Positions 37,236-50,000 of a stretch of 64,000 nt of DNA are shown one piece after another. The DNA is taken from the NCBI RefSeq assembly GCF_014839805.1, contig NC_051142.1, positions 16,214,589 to 16,278,588 of the forward strand, in the 5' to 3' direction. Below the pieces are notes generated by a model that made no database searches, was not told the origin of the DNA, and saw only the letters and a list, made by a program, of their open reading frames with translations. The translations under genes were made by a program, and so were the position numbers. How positions within the stretch are numbered: the stretch's first letter is position 1; every line of letters starts with the position of its first letter. This DNA comes from Manduca sexta. Its lineage: Eukaryota > Arthropoda > Insecta > Lepidoptera > Sphingidae.

Positions 37236-38649
37236 TATACATAATGTACACATATTTACAAAGCTTGGTTGTTCATGCAAAAGGGAATCATAAGAATATT
37301 TCTTTACAAGTGCAATATTTTAATTACAACAATCAACTGAAAGTTATAAATTTATATTATAATATAAATTAAAATTATTGCATAACAAATTATGACAAAT
37401 ACAAAAAACGATTTTTGTTAATTAACCTTTTTTGTAGAATTAGGAAAATAAATAAACAAATGTATTTTACGCAGCTTTTAATATTTCATGATTCCCTTAT
37501 ACATAAAATTTAAAACAAATGAACGTATTTACAAAAAATAATGTAATATAGATACAGGATGTGACCAATAAGGCTTGGTTTACATAATGGGACTTTCTCG
37601 TATAATATAAAGAATATACCATTAAGCTATAAGTATATACTCATTAAATCTTTTTGGTAACACCTGTATATATTAACCATATTACTACGTCATAATAGGA
37701 ACAGCCCAGAACGAGAAAACGAGATTTTTTAACTATCACGTTTGCATCAAACTGCACCGATCCTAATAACATAACTTAAAATTATGAGGTCTGCATAAAT
37801 ACGTTATTGTTCAAATGTTAATAAGTCCAAATTGATACGATATAAATAGACAAAATAACTAGCATTGCTTAGTTTGAGCCCCGGATTGGGTAATGATATT
37901 TTTTTTTAACACAAATATATCACATCTAAGATCAGTACCTGAATAATATTATGTTATATGGAAAAGGGACCCAACGAATTTAATTCCTATATAAATATTC
38001 GATTTTGAATTATCGATGTGTTATCATTTGTTGAATCCCTAAAATGTTAACTCGTCACGGTATTCATTTAGACTTATTTACATAACAGTAATATACAACA
38101 AAAACTGGCACATTTTATATAAATTTTTATACAATAAATAATTAAATTATTTGGTATCAAAAATGCTTAAATATCACTCGTCAAGTCCGTTATTATTTTT
38201 GACGTAAATACATAGATGCAAGTAAACATTTTAAATGGACTCGCTAAGATTAAAAAAAAGTAATATTCTATTTTAGTTTCGTTATTCGCGATTTTAATAT
38301 TGACCATTTTAAAATTACGACGAGAAACAAAAGATTTTGGGACCACAGTACACAAAATGTTAAGCTTGATTGACACTATAAACGTATCTCGCATGCTATA
38401 GATAAAAGTATAATGCTCGTTTGCGGAATGAAAATTTTCTATAATGTGGTTACGTAATCTCGCAGACTTTTCAGGCATTGCTCTCTGCTCATAAATAAAA
38501 AAAAAATGCACTAGTTAGTATTAATAATGTCCAGGGTTATCGTGTACTATGAGGATGACAAAATTTAGCTCACTGGGTATTCCACGTATTTACGTCAAAA
38601 TTAACATTATCAATTCACTGTTTAAAGTCCGTTTGCCGTACAAGAGGTT
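37236..38649 (-). other. fj: Probable long AT-rich 3' UTR of fj
   Basis: Very AT-rich DNA between the fj stop and the candidate poly(A) signal, free of the repeats that fill neighbouring intergenic DNA. The absence of repeat insertions fits a transcribed, selected UTR, but this is an inference. Confidence 0.35.
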
Positions 38650-40116
38650 TCACCTAAAAATTTGTTCACACTTTTCTACTTGACTGAGAACTTTACCGAT
38701 CCTGTCGTGCAGTATCTTTGAGTTCTTCTCAGGAAGCGGTGGCAGAATGTCTCTGATCACAGCGTTGTTCTTTGTATGAAACATCTCACTTAACTTACTG
38801 CCTATAGATTGAGCGTTGAATAGCGATTTAAGGGACTCCACAGTTCTTCTTCTAAATACACATAAATTGTCCAACATAAGGCTGTGGTATGTGTTGTATT
38901 TCTTAAGAAGCCTATAGCCGTGAAGTAAGCCTGATTCATTATCTAAAAATAAAAGGAGTCCACTGTCCATCTTTCTAGCTAAGTTGTGGGCTGGACCGTC
39001 CATGATGTTAACATTCCATTGATAGTTAAATAAGTTGTTTACTATCCTATCTAAATTAGCGGTTAGATAGTCAAAAATTATTAAGTCAGACCACTGCGCT
39101 AGTTCAACGAATAATTTCTTCATTTTGCTACCCAACGTCATGTCGATGTGATCGAAATTTTCGACATTATCATTCGTCTGCTTGGTGTTCTTCGCTCTTA
39201 ATTTCTCTAAAAAAATGTCTTTTGTTGGTTCCACAGTGCTGTTTTCGCTCAACGACATTCGAAGTACATCAAATTTATTAAGATGACGATTCGATGGTTT
39301 GAATATATCTGGTATAGTCGCTGATTCCAAACTAGGGACATATTGTGTTAAAACCACAGCCCTGTTGGAACTCCATTGTACGCTGGCAATTTCGTGGGCG
39401 ACATTCCTCCATAGATCATCTTTCAAATCAACAATTTTGACTACAGAGGGCGCCAAATTAGTCAAATTTAATAACCTTCCTACGTAGAAACTGAAGATCT
39501 CCCCTTGTATTTGGTCTGTATTTTGTCTGTATCTAACACAAGCTCTGGTCCCATCCTTGAAAGTAACCAATCTGTTTTGCATCCTTCCACACCCTACCTC
39601 CATTTTGATAACCTCGCTTTGGCTGACAAATTGCTCCCACAATTCCGCAGTATTTTCTCCGTATCCTTGAGGCATTGAATCTTCTATTTCAGGTCCCCAG
39701 AATACATTCTCATATAGGACAGTCATCGTATTAGGCACATGACTGCCATTCTTAGAATCTTGTTCATTAACATCTGGTTTCTCTGTTGGGTTTTCTTTAT
39801 CTTTTCTATCCTCTACAAAAGATACTGCTGTAAACCTTTCATCTAAATTTAATGGATTTTTAACAGATTTATTTAAAGCTTGTTTAAGAGGAGTATTGGA
39901 TGGACTAGCTCCCATTAATATTATTCCAGTTGATAGTCCAAAAACGAAGCTTATTACTACACTGACTAGGCAATAGCTGTATAGCGTTGGATCTCGTTTC
40001 TTCATCTCTCTGTGCGTGATGTTGTATACTACGTAGTTCTCCATTTGAGTGGTGTCAGCTTTCTCCAGGTCGTCCAGAGTTGGTATTCTGTTACATTGTG
40101 TTTTCTCTTGATCCAT
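38650..40116 (-). CDS. fj: Four-jointed, type II membrane Golgi kinase
   Basis: An uninterrupted 488-codon ORF. In Drosophila, Four-jointed phosphorylates Ser/Thr in the extracellular cadherin repeats of Fat and Dachsous in the Golgi, tuning their binding and so planar polarity and growth; FJX1 is the vertebrate counterpart. Seen: a short cytoplasmic N-terminus, one signal-anchor segment at about residues 46-69, a polar stalk to about 130, then the kinase-like domain. Diagnostic blocks are FDYLTANLDRIVNN (348-361, the catalytic-loop equivalent), LDNESGLLHGYRLLKKY (391-407, the metal-binding equivalent) and LDNLCVFRR (415-423). Possible N-glycosylation sites are at N123, N217 and N292. The ATG at 40116 has a good context (AAAATGG). 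The lack of introns in the coding part matches the fly gene. The 114-codon ORF at 38167-38511 lies in its 3' UTR and does not look coding. Confidence 0.96.
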   Translation of the reverse strand: MDQEKTQCNRIPTLDDLEKADTTQMENYVVYNITHREMKKRDPTLYSYCLVSVVISFVFGLSTGIILMGASPSNTPLKQALNKSVKNPLNLDERFTAVSFVEDRKDKENPTEKPDVNEQDSKNGSHVPNTMTVLYENVFWGPEIEDSMPQGYGENTAELWEQFVSQSEVIKMEVGCGRMQNRLVTFKDGTRACVRYRQNTDQIQGEIFSFYVGRLLNLTNLAPSVVKIVDLKDDLWRNVAHEIASVQWSSNRAVVLTQYVPSLESATIPDIFKPSNRHLNKFDVLRMSLSENSTVEPTKDIFLEKLRAKNTKQTNDNVENFDHIDMTLGSKMKKLFVELAQWSDLIIFDYLTANLDRIVNNLFNYQWNVNIMDGPAHNLARKMDSGLLLFLDNESGLLHGYRLLKKYNTYHSLMLDNLCVFRRRTVESLKSLFNAQSIGSKLSEMFHTKNNAVIRDILPPLPEKNSKILHDRIGKVLSQVEKCEQIFR

Positions 40117-40122
40117 TTTGAT

Positions 40123-40137
40123 CTACTTTGCGTTCAT
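40123..40137 (-). promoter_or_regulatory. fj: Five-codon upstream ORF in the fj leader
   Basis: The minus strand reads ATGAACGCAAAGTAG (Met-Asn-Ala-Lys-stop), in the same frame as the fj start, with its stop 6 nt before the main ATG. Both ATGs have CAAA/AAAA just upstream, so the first should be recognised. It would cut or condition Fj translation through reinitiation. It sits in the exon after the proposed acceptor, so it is in the mRNA whichever first exon is used. Confidence 0.5.
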
Positions 40138-40140
40138 TTT

Positions 40141-40145
40141 GCAGT
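40141..40145 (-). other. fj: Probable 5' UTR splice acceptor of fj, 24 bp above its ATG
   Basis: On the minus strand a pyrimidine-rich tract ending TTTTGTTACAG runs into the leader just above the fj ATG. It pairs well with the strong donor GA/GTAAGTGGG (GT at 40452-40451), giving a 307-bp leader intron 40146-40452 and a non-coding exon 1 from 40453 upwards. Splice-site reading only; there is no transcript evidence. Confidence 0.5.
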
Positions 40146-40452
40146 CTGTAACAAAAGAAATAAAATATAAATATATGTTCATTTCATTCAAAATGGCTAT
40201 TTTCAGTATAACTATATAACTATAGGGCAATCATATTGCTAGATTTGGTTACACCACAAATGTAATCAGCTCGACTGGGATCATAAGAGACAGAAAACCT
40301 CCATAAAAACAATGTTTTAATGTATTTAATTTGTATCTGCAATTGGCAAGAAAATCTTTTCCAATATTGAATATCCATTTCTTAACAAACTCTAGAACTA
40401 AATGTGTTTTTATGAATGTTCAATGTCGCGTACCATCAGCTGTCCCACTTAC

Positions 40453-40600
40453 TCGTCTGCCGACCTTCTGCTATAAAAAAGATTAAAAAGGCGTGTAAAC
40501 CCGTCGTGTAGTAAACACAGTAATTATTCAGTTAGTGATTTAACTAATATTTCAATTTGTTTGCTCGGTGTTTGTGAGGCGCGTGCCCCGCCCCTTAATA
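40453..40600 (-). promoter_or_regulatory. fj: Candidate fj first exon and promoter
   Basis: Upstream of the proposed donor, the minus strand carries a short GC-rich block (GGGGCGGGGCACGCGCC at about 40580-40596) in otherwise AT-rich DNA, then about 125 bp to the donor. I infer that the transcription start lies between the two. On the opposite strand TATAAAAAA at about 40472 looks like a TATA box but faces away from fj. Confidence 0.3.
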
Positions 40601-42177
40601 TCTCTATAGAGTTGTTACAACACATCGAAGTTTGTATTATCGTGTTCGCTTATTATATAAAATTATGTGGGTTTTTTATGTGAAATAGGAAACGTTTATT
40701 AAAACAAAAAACTAAATAAAATAGCCTGCACTCTCCGTGTATAATATTTCAAATTTGTGTAAGATAAAAGAGTTATGTATATATCTAAAAACAAATTGCC
40801 CGTTTTAATAGCAATGGCTTCGAAATTGCTAGCAATAACTACTAAAATAAATGGTATACAATTTTAATTTCGATAACATGATACCAATCCCTAATTACGG
40901 GTCAATGGTATGAATTAACCAATCAAAATAAGTCATTTGTAATCATGTCAAACAAATTTTATTTTAATTAGTCTATATTCACTGGCGAACCAAAGGAGAA
41001 TATTGAAACCCCCATTAAAGTATTAAATTTTTATTAAAATTACGCATGTCAAATTTAATTCAAAAATAATTTCCGAAGAGGTAGTAACATCTCCATATAA
41101 ATCCCCAGAGCGAGTTAACAAGGCATTTTTTGTGCCCCACTCGGTCGGACATGATTTTTTCCCGCCTTTTTACTACTAATATAATAAACTAGTATAGTTC
41201 GTTAAGGTTATTGGCTTTTGTAGAGCGAGTTCGAATCCTGGCTTTTTATATTCATATTGTATGTTTATTTTTAACGTTTAAATGGTATTTGACTATAATG
41301 ATACACGTTTAATAATTTAATAAGCAAGCCTTGTTTGCTGGAATTTATCTATAGGTACCATCGCTTTGTTTATTTATACCGTTTATTACACCTTTAACTA
41401 TTTTGATTTAAAGGTCATTTTTGTGTAATTATTATCCTATTCAACAACTTGTTGACTCAATAACTTGAACAATTTTATTGACTCAATTATAACCTGATTA
41501 ATATGAAATTAAATAAAATAAATAAATTACTTATCCACTGAAATATATCGTGAAACACATCTGATATCGATAGCCCATTGCAGTGGCAAAGAGCGCTTCG
41601 TCAATAAGTTTCGAGTAGCATTCTAACCGATTATAAGCAAGCGTTACCATCAAGCGAGCGACAGACAAAAAACTGACAGTTTGTCTTGACATCTTATTGC
41701 ATCGATTCAATATTATATTTACTGTTTTATTCTACTCAACAAAGCGTAGTTCCGATAGCAGTAGATCGCCGAGGCGCCATATTATTTGCAATAGACAACA
41801 TCTAAGTCACATTAAGGCTATTTTAGGTTAGGTATGCTTTAAAGCCAAAAGCAAGGACTGTATATTCAAGCCCGTATGTGGGTGGACAGCAACAATAGTT
41901 TGCTTATTGAGAATTCTGTTATTTGTATTGTTATTTATAGTTATTAAATACTATTGTATTGGGATTTATGGAGAGAAAGGGTTAAGAGACGTTAGTTGCC
42001 TCGTGGGTAGGGACTTCGAATTCTAAGTGAATCTTACAGAACAAATCCGTCCGAGAGTAATTGTTATATTAGAGTATTTAAAAAAAAACTTTATGTAAGT
42101 GTTTCGCGTTCGAAATCTCTTTTGTAAACGGTTTAAATTAATTTATCGCAAGGAAATCTTTCTTTCTTTTTAAAGAA

Positions 42178-42497
42178 GCGGCGATAACCTAGTTGGTTGT
42201 GGAACGGACTGCCAAGACGAATGTCCACCGGTTCAAATTCCAAGGGCATACACTTCTGACTTTTCTAAAAAAAATATGTGTGTATTCTTTGTGAATTATC
42301 GCTTGCTTTAACGGTGAAGGAAAACATTGTGAGAAAACCTGCATACCTGAGAAATTCTCTATAGGAATTTTCGAGGGTGTGTGAAGTCTACCAATCCGCA
42401 CTGGGCCAGCGTGGTGGACTAAGGCCTAATCCCTCTCAGTAGTAAAGGAGGCCCGTGCCCAACGGTGGGACAGTATATAATACAAGGCAGATATTAT
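42178..42497 (+). mobile_element. tRNA-derived SINE, full length (copy 6)
   Basis: Full copy with GCGGCGATAACCTAGTTGGT, a CGGTTCAAATTCC box B, and the common body and tail. TTAAAGA on both sides may be a short target duplication, but this is weak. Confidence 0.85.
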
Positions 42498-42529
42498 TAT
42501 ATTATTTTATTAAAGATCAAGGTTAATTG

Positions 42530-42645
42530 AACCAAACACACACTCACGCTCTTTATCCCCAAGGAGTAGTTAGAGGCGCAACTAGGGCACCCACTTTCCG
42601 CTGTGTGTATTCCGTCCCATATATGATAAGGAACAAGCCTATAGA
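42530..42645 (+). repeat. Repeat family E (GGGGTAGGCAGAGG-type), longest copy
   Basis: ACACACACTCACGCTCTTTA, TCCCCAAGGAGTAGTTAGAG, GGGCACCCACTTTCCGCTGT, TATTCCGTCCCATATATGAT. Shorter relatives on the plus strand: 26812-26860, 34010-34070, 43170-43230, 44355-44420, 51005-51090, 59270-59345. On the minus strand: 28640-28680, 44208-44250, 55430-55505, 55595-55640, 62650-62710. Common in moth genomes as I know them; class unknown. Confidence 0.6.
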
Positions 42646-44112
42646 CAGACAGGCAAATTACAATTGTGTGTTTTTTTATTATTGATAAGATGCTCAATCA
42701 TTCTCTTAATATTAAACACCTTTCTTTAATAAATAGCTTTTTTATTTTATTAATCGATTTTATACTATAAGACATTTTAAAAATTTCCTAACAAAATTAT
42801 TTACATTTTTTTATTACTGATAAGATGCTTAATCGTTTTTTGATATGAAACAATTACCTTAAAAAGGAATATTTTTTATTTTATGGATCGACAAAATACT
42901 ATTGGACATTTTGAAAAATTTGCCTTCCTAGACTTTTCACGCAAACACTGATGACAAATGGCCCACAACTTACATAAATCGGTCTGTTCAACGGTCCACG
43001 TTGGTCGTGATCTGTAATACTATTGTCTGATCACAATCGCTTTCCCATATTAGGACGTTTCCAATCCGATATGCCGTATCGAGTACTTCCGGGATGGGTA
43101 AGGTCGTCGACCTTACGGACCCCCCAACAATGATCGATGGCCTTCCCTTATGTCTTAAGTCTAGAATACACATAAGCTCACGTTTTTTCCAAAGGTAGAT
43201 AGAGAGGCAACCCCCCAACCACAATGGTTGTTTGGTCGCGCATTTCTATAACTTTCATACAATCAAAGAACATTACCCACTTTCTTCGTGCAATCGGATA
43301 AAAGTTTTTATTAATTTGCGTAGTGAAAGTACCTCGTTAACGCTATCGCTCATATCGTTAATTAGATGATGACTCCCAATCTGCGAACCAAACCCGAAAC
43401 CTCACAATTACTGCCACTTAGCCAACTCTTATTGAATTGTTAAGCTTTGAACACACAGTAGCGCGGGAACGATATCGTGGCGGGATAACACGGTATACAA
43501 ACGCGTAATGATATTTTTAAACAACATAAAATAATTTAATGTGTGGGAAGTGTTCTTTAACAAATAAAAAAAAACATGATAATGCCGGAAAGCGGGATGG
43601 TTTCATAGTCACACGCATTATAATACATACTACGAATGATATACGAACTAGTCTCTAGTCGCTCAGGAACGATAAAAATCATGGATCTAAACTACCGAAC
43701 CGAATCCCCACTATATATATCTTAGACAGCTAATTTAAATCGCTGTGACACTCGACACATATGGGACGACTCCGGGATCCCGGGAACCACAGATCCCCGT
43801 ACAGTTGTGTCCACAGCTTTACAATCCGTTGATTTGAGTATTGTTTATTGTAGCCAGTGTAAACATGAAAACGCTGCGTCATTCGATATAATCACGCGAA
43901 CTGTCGCTCATACAGACAAAAATGTAGCTTTTCTATAAAGAATAAGTGTTTATTTCTTGGTTTATTGACAGCGTTGCGCCATTCGTTGAGAGGTGTACCT
44001 GATTGTATCTAGAAGGTCTGATTTCGATTCCGCGGTCTATCATCGCAAATCTGTTTTTTTTTTCGGGAAAATACTTGTATTTTTCCCAAGAGTGGGCATT
44101 CCCACCATACCA

Positions 44113-44144
44113 TTTACCATACACATCATTATGTGTATGGTAAA
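44113..44144. repeat. Hairpin, 14-bp perfect arms
   Basis: TTTACCATACACAT, loop CATT, then ATGTGTATGGTAAA. A second, imperfect inverted repeat (GGGAAAATAC...TATTTTTCCC) lies 30 bp to the left. Confidence 0.8.
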
Positions 44145-45229
44145 ATGTTCTGACATTATTGGACGTTATCATTTGATGTTTATTAAATCAATTAGGGTTT
44201 CCTAATCATACTTCTGCCTATACCTTCGGAGGTACCGGCGTACTTGATAATAGAGACATTATGGCAATAGGCCAGCTGTATTGCATACCTGCATCAACAC
44301 TTTCAGATAATCACCACCTGTTTGTCTTCTATAATAAAAGCGACTCTACATATCGTCACGCCTGTATAAGTAAAGAGGTCGGCAGAGGTTCAACTAGTAT
44401 CACATTTCACCAACGGTATTTCAATTCTGTGCCGGGTAAGCCTACTCATAAATGAAAATTAAATTGTAGAGTCCCACAAATATGACTCATACAATCGAAC
44501 TCCAAACTTCACAAATCAAAATAAGCTGCCACTAAACCAATGAGGCGATAGAGGCAATATTTATTTTATCTATGGTCGAACGACAGCGTAGAGTAACAAT
44601 TTGAGATCTTGTCTCTGCCATGAAAGGGACAAAAAATCTTTGGACGTATGGAACACTGAGGTCAACATCAGTACAATTAAATTTCAACTTTATGCAAAAC
44701 ACAATAAAGTAAGAATTAAATTAAGTCCATAATGTAGTTACGACGTTTTGTAAATTAAATTACTACTGCGCACAAAAAATATGTTTTACGACTATGCTTT
44801 TAGAGTTTAAAATTGCTTGTTCTAGTAAAATAAGACGTTTTAGCATGAATAGATGTTACCGTTGTCCGAGGTTATGTTCTTTGATTTCTTGAAGTTTAAA
44901 AATTATGTTTTTTTACAAAAGAAGTGAAGGAGCAAATAGGTCCCGAAGTGGTAAGTGGTGACCATTGGTGAAAACACAATCACAAGTGGTGTATTACAAA
45001 ACTGTAAAAAAAGGAAGAACGGCTGATGGTTAATGTTTGCTTTTTTCATACAAAAAAAATAATACTCCGGACACGACAAAGGGTAGTTCAAATTGTGGAT
45101 GTTCAAACTATTGAGTATGGTAGGAATTTCATCAAACAGCCACTATGTAGAGGTTTTCATACTTTCAAGCATAACGAAAAAGTCATTCGGAATAAAAATA
45201 TTTTGATTGAAAAAAATATAATATAAAAA

Positions 45230-45295
45230 ACCAAAACCCGAAAAATATTTTTATTTAAATGTTGAATATTCGCGTAATCATAAGAAATCATTATG
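45230..45295 (+). repeat. Repeat family D, end only
   Basis: AATATTCGCGTAATCATAAG then AAATCAT matches the 3' end of copy 1 at 11610-11640. Confidence 0.45.
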
Positions 45296-46840
45296 GAAAA
45301 GTGATACTCTGTCTTCTGTATGACATTAGTAAAACTTAAATATGATTAATTAATACTTCTGACAGATGTTACTACAACACGACTCTACTATAGGCAACTT
45401 AAAAAATATTTTAAACTGTATGATCCTTCGATAAAGTCCTTATTACAATTAAGTCAATTGCTTAATACACATTATATACTAATTTTTATTTTGTTAAATT
45501 CATAAACGAATTAAACTTTTACTAGTTATCAATAACTTGAATTTTGAACCGAGTTCAAACCAACAATGGAACGCGTTGATGTCTTTTTTTTGGCTAGAAA
45601 ATTGGTAGAGATTTAACTACCACGAGTAGATAAATTAAAAGTGTATTTAAATCAGAAATCACTTATATGAATTGCGCATAATTAGAATTTGTGATCGATA
45701 TGGAGACAGGCTTACTTACATTATGGAATGGACATAACTTCGGCTATATATAGGAACTAGTTTTACTCCTGTCCACTTTTCCGCTTTTGCAGGCATCATC
45801 TTACGAACATTTTTATTTCCTTTTATATTTATGTATAATCAATATATGCAAACTACGAATATACATATTACATATGCAAAATAATTTATAAGAATTGCAA
45901 AAAACCTTACTCTATTTTTCGTCCCTATTCAACGGTCATAAAGTGTAGAAATTATAGCTCGGACCAAAGCAACAATGACAGTAAAATGTTGGCACAGTAT
46001 GCCCTAGATCGGGTTACAGTCTAGCTCGGTTTACTGCCTAGCCACGGCTTAAATCGCGCTTAGATCTCAGATAACCTAAGTTTTTATGAACGTTGCGAAT
46101 TAAAAAAAAATGATTGAGTTTCGTGTTCTTAATTGAAAGTTTTTTATACAAAAGGACAAATAAAGCAGTTAATAGAGTCGTGTTTGATTATAACTGGATT
46201 ATTTGACACTAAAATATTTCAAATTGACTTCTTTGAAATAAGTAAATGTGTCAAATAACATTAGCTCCCATAACAGATATTTTATTAAACAAAATACTTA
46301 ATTTTTCAATATAACAGTGTTTAGAAACCCAACGAGCATTGAACTAATAAAGGTCGCTAGTTCAATCTCAATCTATACTAATTTTAATTGCATCTAAAAA
46401 AAAATCTAATCTCCGTATAATAAAATCACTCGTAGTTGATACACATCAAAAGCCTTGAAATAGGGTCAAAATTATTTCATATATAAATTTTAGGTAATAT
46501 ACCTCAAACAAACTTAGATCAACAATCAACGCCGGCATAACGATGGCAATTGTCGAGAAACCACATTGTCGGCCTGCACCATAATTACCGCATACGCTTT
46601 ACTTTTAAAATCAGAAGTAAGTGCCAGGGGGCTATACCGATGCGTTTACGCGATAGCTGACGGCGGACAGAAAAAAACGGTCACCAAAACTAACATTTTA
46701 TTAAGCAAGGGTTCTGTATATAGCTTTTTGCATTTATTTTGAACTTTTGAGTCAGGCATAACATTTACAAGTATGGCTTTTATTCTGAAGTTAGTTTATA
46801 TAATATAGTATATAAACTAACTATAGTAAAGGTAAACATA

Positions 46841-46984
46841 CACCCTAAAATTCCTATAGACTTTTTAGGTATGTGAGTTTCCTTGCTATGTTTTCCTTTA
46901 CTGTTAAAGCAAGCGATAATTCACAAACAATACACACATAATTTTTAGAAAAGTCTATGGTGTGTACCCTTGGGACAAATCCCA
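46841..46984 (-). mobile_element. tRNA-derived SINE fragment (copy 7)
   Basis: Middle part of the element in minus orientation (CCTTTACTGTTAAAGCAAGC through the ACACACATAATTTTTAGAAA block). Both ends are missing; the left edge abuts an AT-rich inverted repeat. Confidence 0.7.
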
Positions 46985-46989
46985 AAAAT

Positions 46990-47029
46990 AACCTGGGTAC
47001 GAAAGTTCAAAAACTTTCGGACCCAGGTT
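46990..47029. repeat. Hairpin, 18-bp arms with one mismatch
   Basis: AACCTGGGTACGAAAGTT, loop CAAA, then AACTTTCGGACCCAGGTT. It lies immediately beside the SINE fragment 46841-46984. A smaller AT-rich inverted repeat (AGTTAGTTTATA/TATAAACTAACT) lies near 46789-46825. Confidence 0.8.
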
Positions 47030-50000
47030 AGTTTAACATTTATAAAATACTCAAACATATTCAATACATAAATATTATATCGGGGGTATACATTTTGGAT
47101 CACAGTATACCTGCTATTACATTTGCAACGGATAGTTTCGTTCACTATTATAGATAAAAATATCACCATAATAGGACCTCTACGATTTCACAAATTGAGT
47201 TAGCTCTCGGGGCCTATTTCACAACTTCTAAGTAAACACTAGTCCTCACAAAACTATATTCCGACAGAATACAAGTAACACTCTATATCCTCTTAAATAA
47301 ATTGTTTTAAAATGAGTTCTATCTACATTACCTGTTTAATACGTAACATAAAAAAACGAATGAAACAGACTCCGAGTCCATTAAAATTAACAAAGTCAAA
47401 GGTCTTTCGCAACTAATCAACGGGACCCTAATTCGAAAAAAAAGGGTCCCAACGAGCTAAGAAAACACAGGTATACATGAGTAATATGGAGTTAGGTATT
47501 TCAAGTATGGATAGCAAAAAAAATCGAATTCTTTTACTCGGAATATTATGAGTAAGCATTTTTTATGCTTAAGATATTTTTACGGCAAGCAAAAAAGTTA
47601 CAATTTAGTTTTGCAAATTTAATTTTTTTCAGTTTGTTAATTTTTATTTCTATTATATTTTTGTCTAAAAATGTAATTCGAGATTTAAGTAATTTAAAGA
47701 AATTTTTCCGTGACTCTGAACGACGGCGGAAATTTAATGGGCTTCCGATAATTTTTAATAATACAACACTACCCCATAAGCTACTATTTTTCCCACGAAC
47801 ATTTCTTTAAAACCAAGTATCTCATATACGTACCATAAAAAACCTCACCTCAAAAATATTTAATCTTAAAGAAACGTTTCTGCCGTCGGTACATTATCTG
47901 TTGGAAATATTTGAAATAGCTCGGGTCGGCGGGCGGCCGATGTTATCAGTACGGGGTTCGATTCCGGCTAGACGTCTCTATTTGTACGTCCAGTTCGGAG
48001 CTTTATGCATTGTGTTCAATATTGTATTTTATATATTTTTAACGAGATGTTTTTACTTCTACAATAATTGAGACGTTACTTATACAAGAGAGTCTGTATG
48101 TATAGGTGTCATAGCTTTGTTTATATACAATCAGAAGTGCGCAACAATTGGTCGAATATTTTTGTTTGCCAATTATAAGTCTTTATCAGACTTTATATCT
48201 CATTCAGTGCAGGTGTGGCGCTTAACGCCAGACAAGCGATATAATTCCGTTATTTGCAACATAACAGAAAAATTACACATAAGGGAAATAATCATGTGAA
48301 AAATTATTAATATGTTCATATGATGTATTTTGGAGTCTGGAGTTGTCCGGTGAATATCAATAGACTTAATCTATTAAATGGAACCCACAGCTGGCAAAAT
48401 ATTGGTGAGTTCCCCACTGCTTACCCTTCCAAAGGAAATAGATTAATGTATTACAATGCCCATAATTTTAGGCCGTCCTGGAGTTAGTTACGTATTCCGC
48501 CGTCTACACCTACCTACCTACTGTCATCGTGTCTTCGAAAATATCGTCCCACTGCTCGAACTTGAGGCTGGACAAAAAAACTAAAACAGTATACCAAACA
48601 GTCCATCAGGATTAGTGTCTGTTTAATACAAATGCTATTTAACGAGTCGTCCGCGATTTGATTAACTGAAATTTTTATTAGTAATAAACAATTTTGAGAA
48701 CAATTTATTATAATTTTTGTATCGTCATTTCTCGTAGGGTCGAGATAGAGTGAGCTGTGGCTAACAGGATATTTTCTAAACGGTGCAATATTGACGTAAT
48801 TTTGCTAACGACGCAGGGCTTTTTTTTATTTTCCGTTATAGTAGCGTCATACTTTGGATATTATATCTGTAAAGTAAGTATTGCTTTGCCCAAAAGAATA
48901 GTGCCAAATACACCAAAAATAGAAATATAGTGTCATCATTAGATGCACCTTACGATGGGACAATGGCAGTAGACCGTCGCTAGCCTCATGGTACACGCCA
49001 CATAAAGCAAATTTACATTTCTGCACTTACAAATGTTAAATCTGATGATACCTATTAACTATACTGGCTATAATGTCCTTCAAAACGGTTGACAAGACCA
49101 CTAGCATACTACTTGAAGTTAAATAGATAAAACGCTGGTGTATGCACCCCAACAGCTTCTCGTATACTACTCGATAGCAATTTTATTTATAGAAACTGAA
49201 CAGTAAAGAGATAACTTCACAGCGGTTTTCTATGATACAGTGATACGACAGACTATAGCTGCCTTCTACCACATAACCTTATCTCACCATCCTGTGGGCT
49301 TACGGACTGCTTCAAATTCTTGCACGCGGCTGACTGCCCTACAGTTTAAATGAAACTACTAAAATAGAAACAATCCTTTAACCTGGCAACACTAGTCTGT
49401 CAAATTTCAAAAATGGAACGTCAACAATTAAAAACAAACGTGGCGGACTGTGTGACAGCAAAACGTGTAATTGTTGCTGGATCGTGGCCGCTCTTCGCAG
49501 AATAAATACCACCGTCTAAACAAAGAGATGCCAGCGTCATTAACCTGTGGTAGGTTTTTGCGCTCGTCGGCGAACGTTCAGCGATCGGAATTTAAATTTT
49601 GTAATACAAACGTTTTGAAATGTCTACGATTTTCTTTTTAATTATGCTTTTTTGGCGGAACAAATATCTATGGTTCATAGTTGAGATGTTTCGAGTTATG
49701 TCGGTAGAGTTTGATTTTTTTTATCGTCTATCGATGGCGACCTACTGCTGTGTCTAGACCGGTTTATGTCTATGCTACTAATGTGAAACCTATTCCAAAC
49801 AACTCACTGTATTAATCTTATAGTATAATTATAATATTACTTATGTAAATCTTGGAAGTTTCGCCAACAAAACTTTATAGCAAAATAACAACAATTATTC
49901 TAGTCGATTACCGGATATTTGATGTTCAAAAAAAATGCCAAAGGAAGTGTAGACTAACCAAAGAAAAAAAAATATGAAGAAAATATGTTGAATAAGGGAA

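Noticed and set aside
38167..38511. 114-codon minus-strand ORF just below four-jointed
   Set aside because: It lies in the probable fj 3' UTR, is AT-driven in composition and shows no domain; a chance ORF is the simpler reading.
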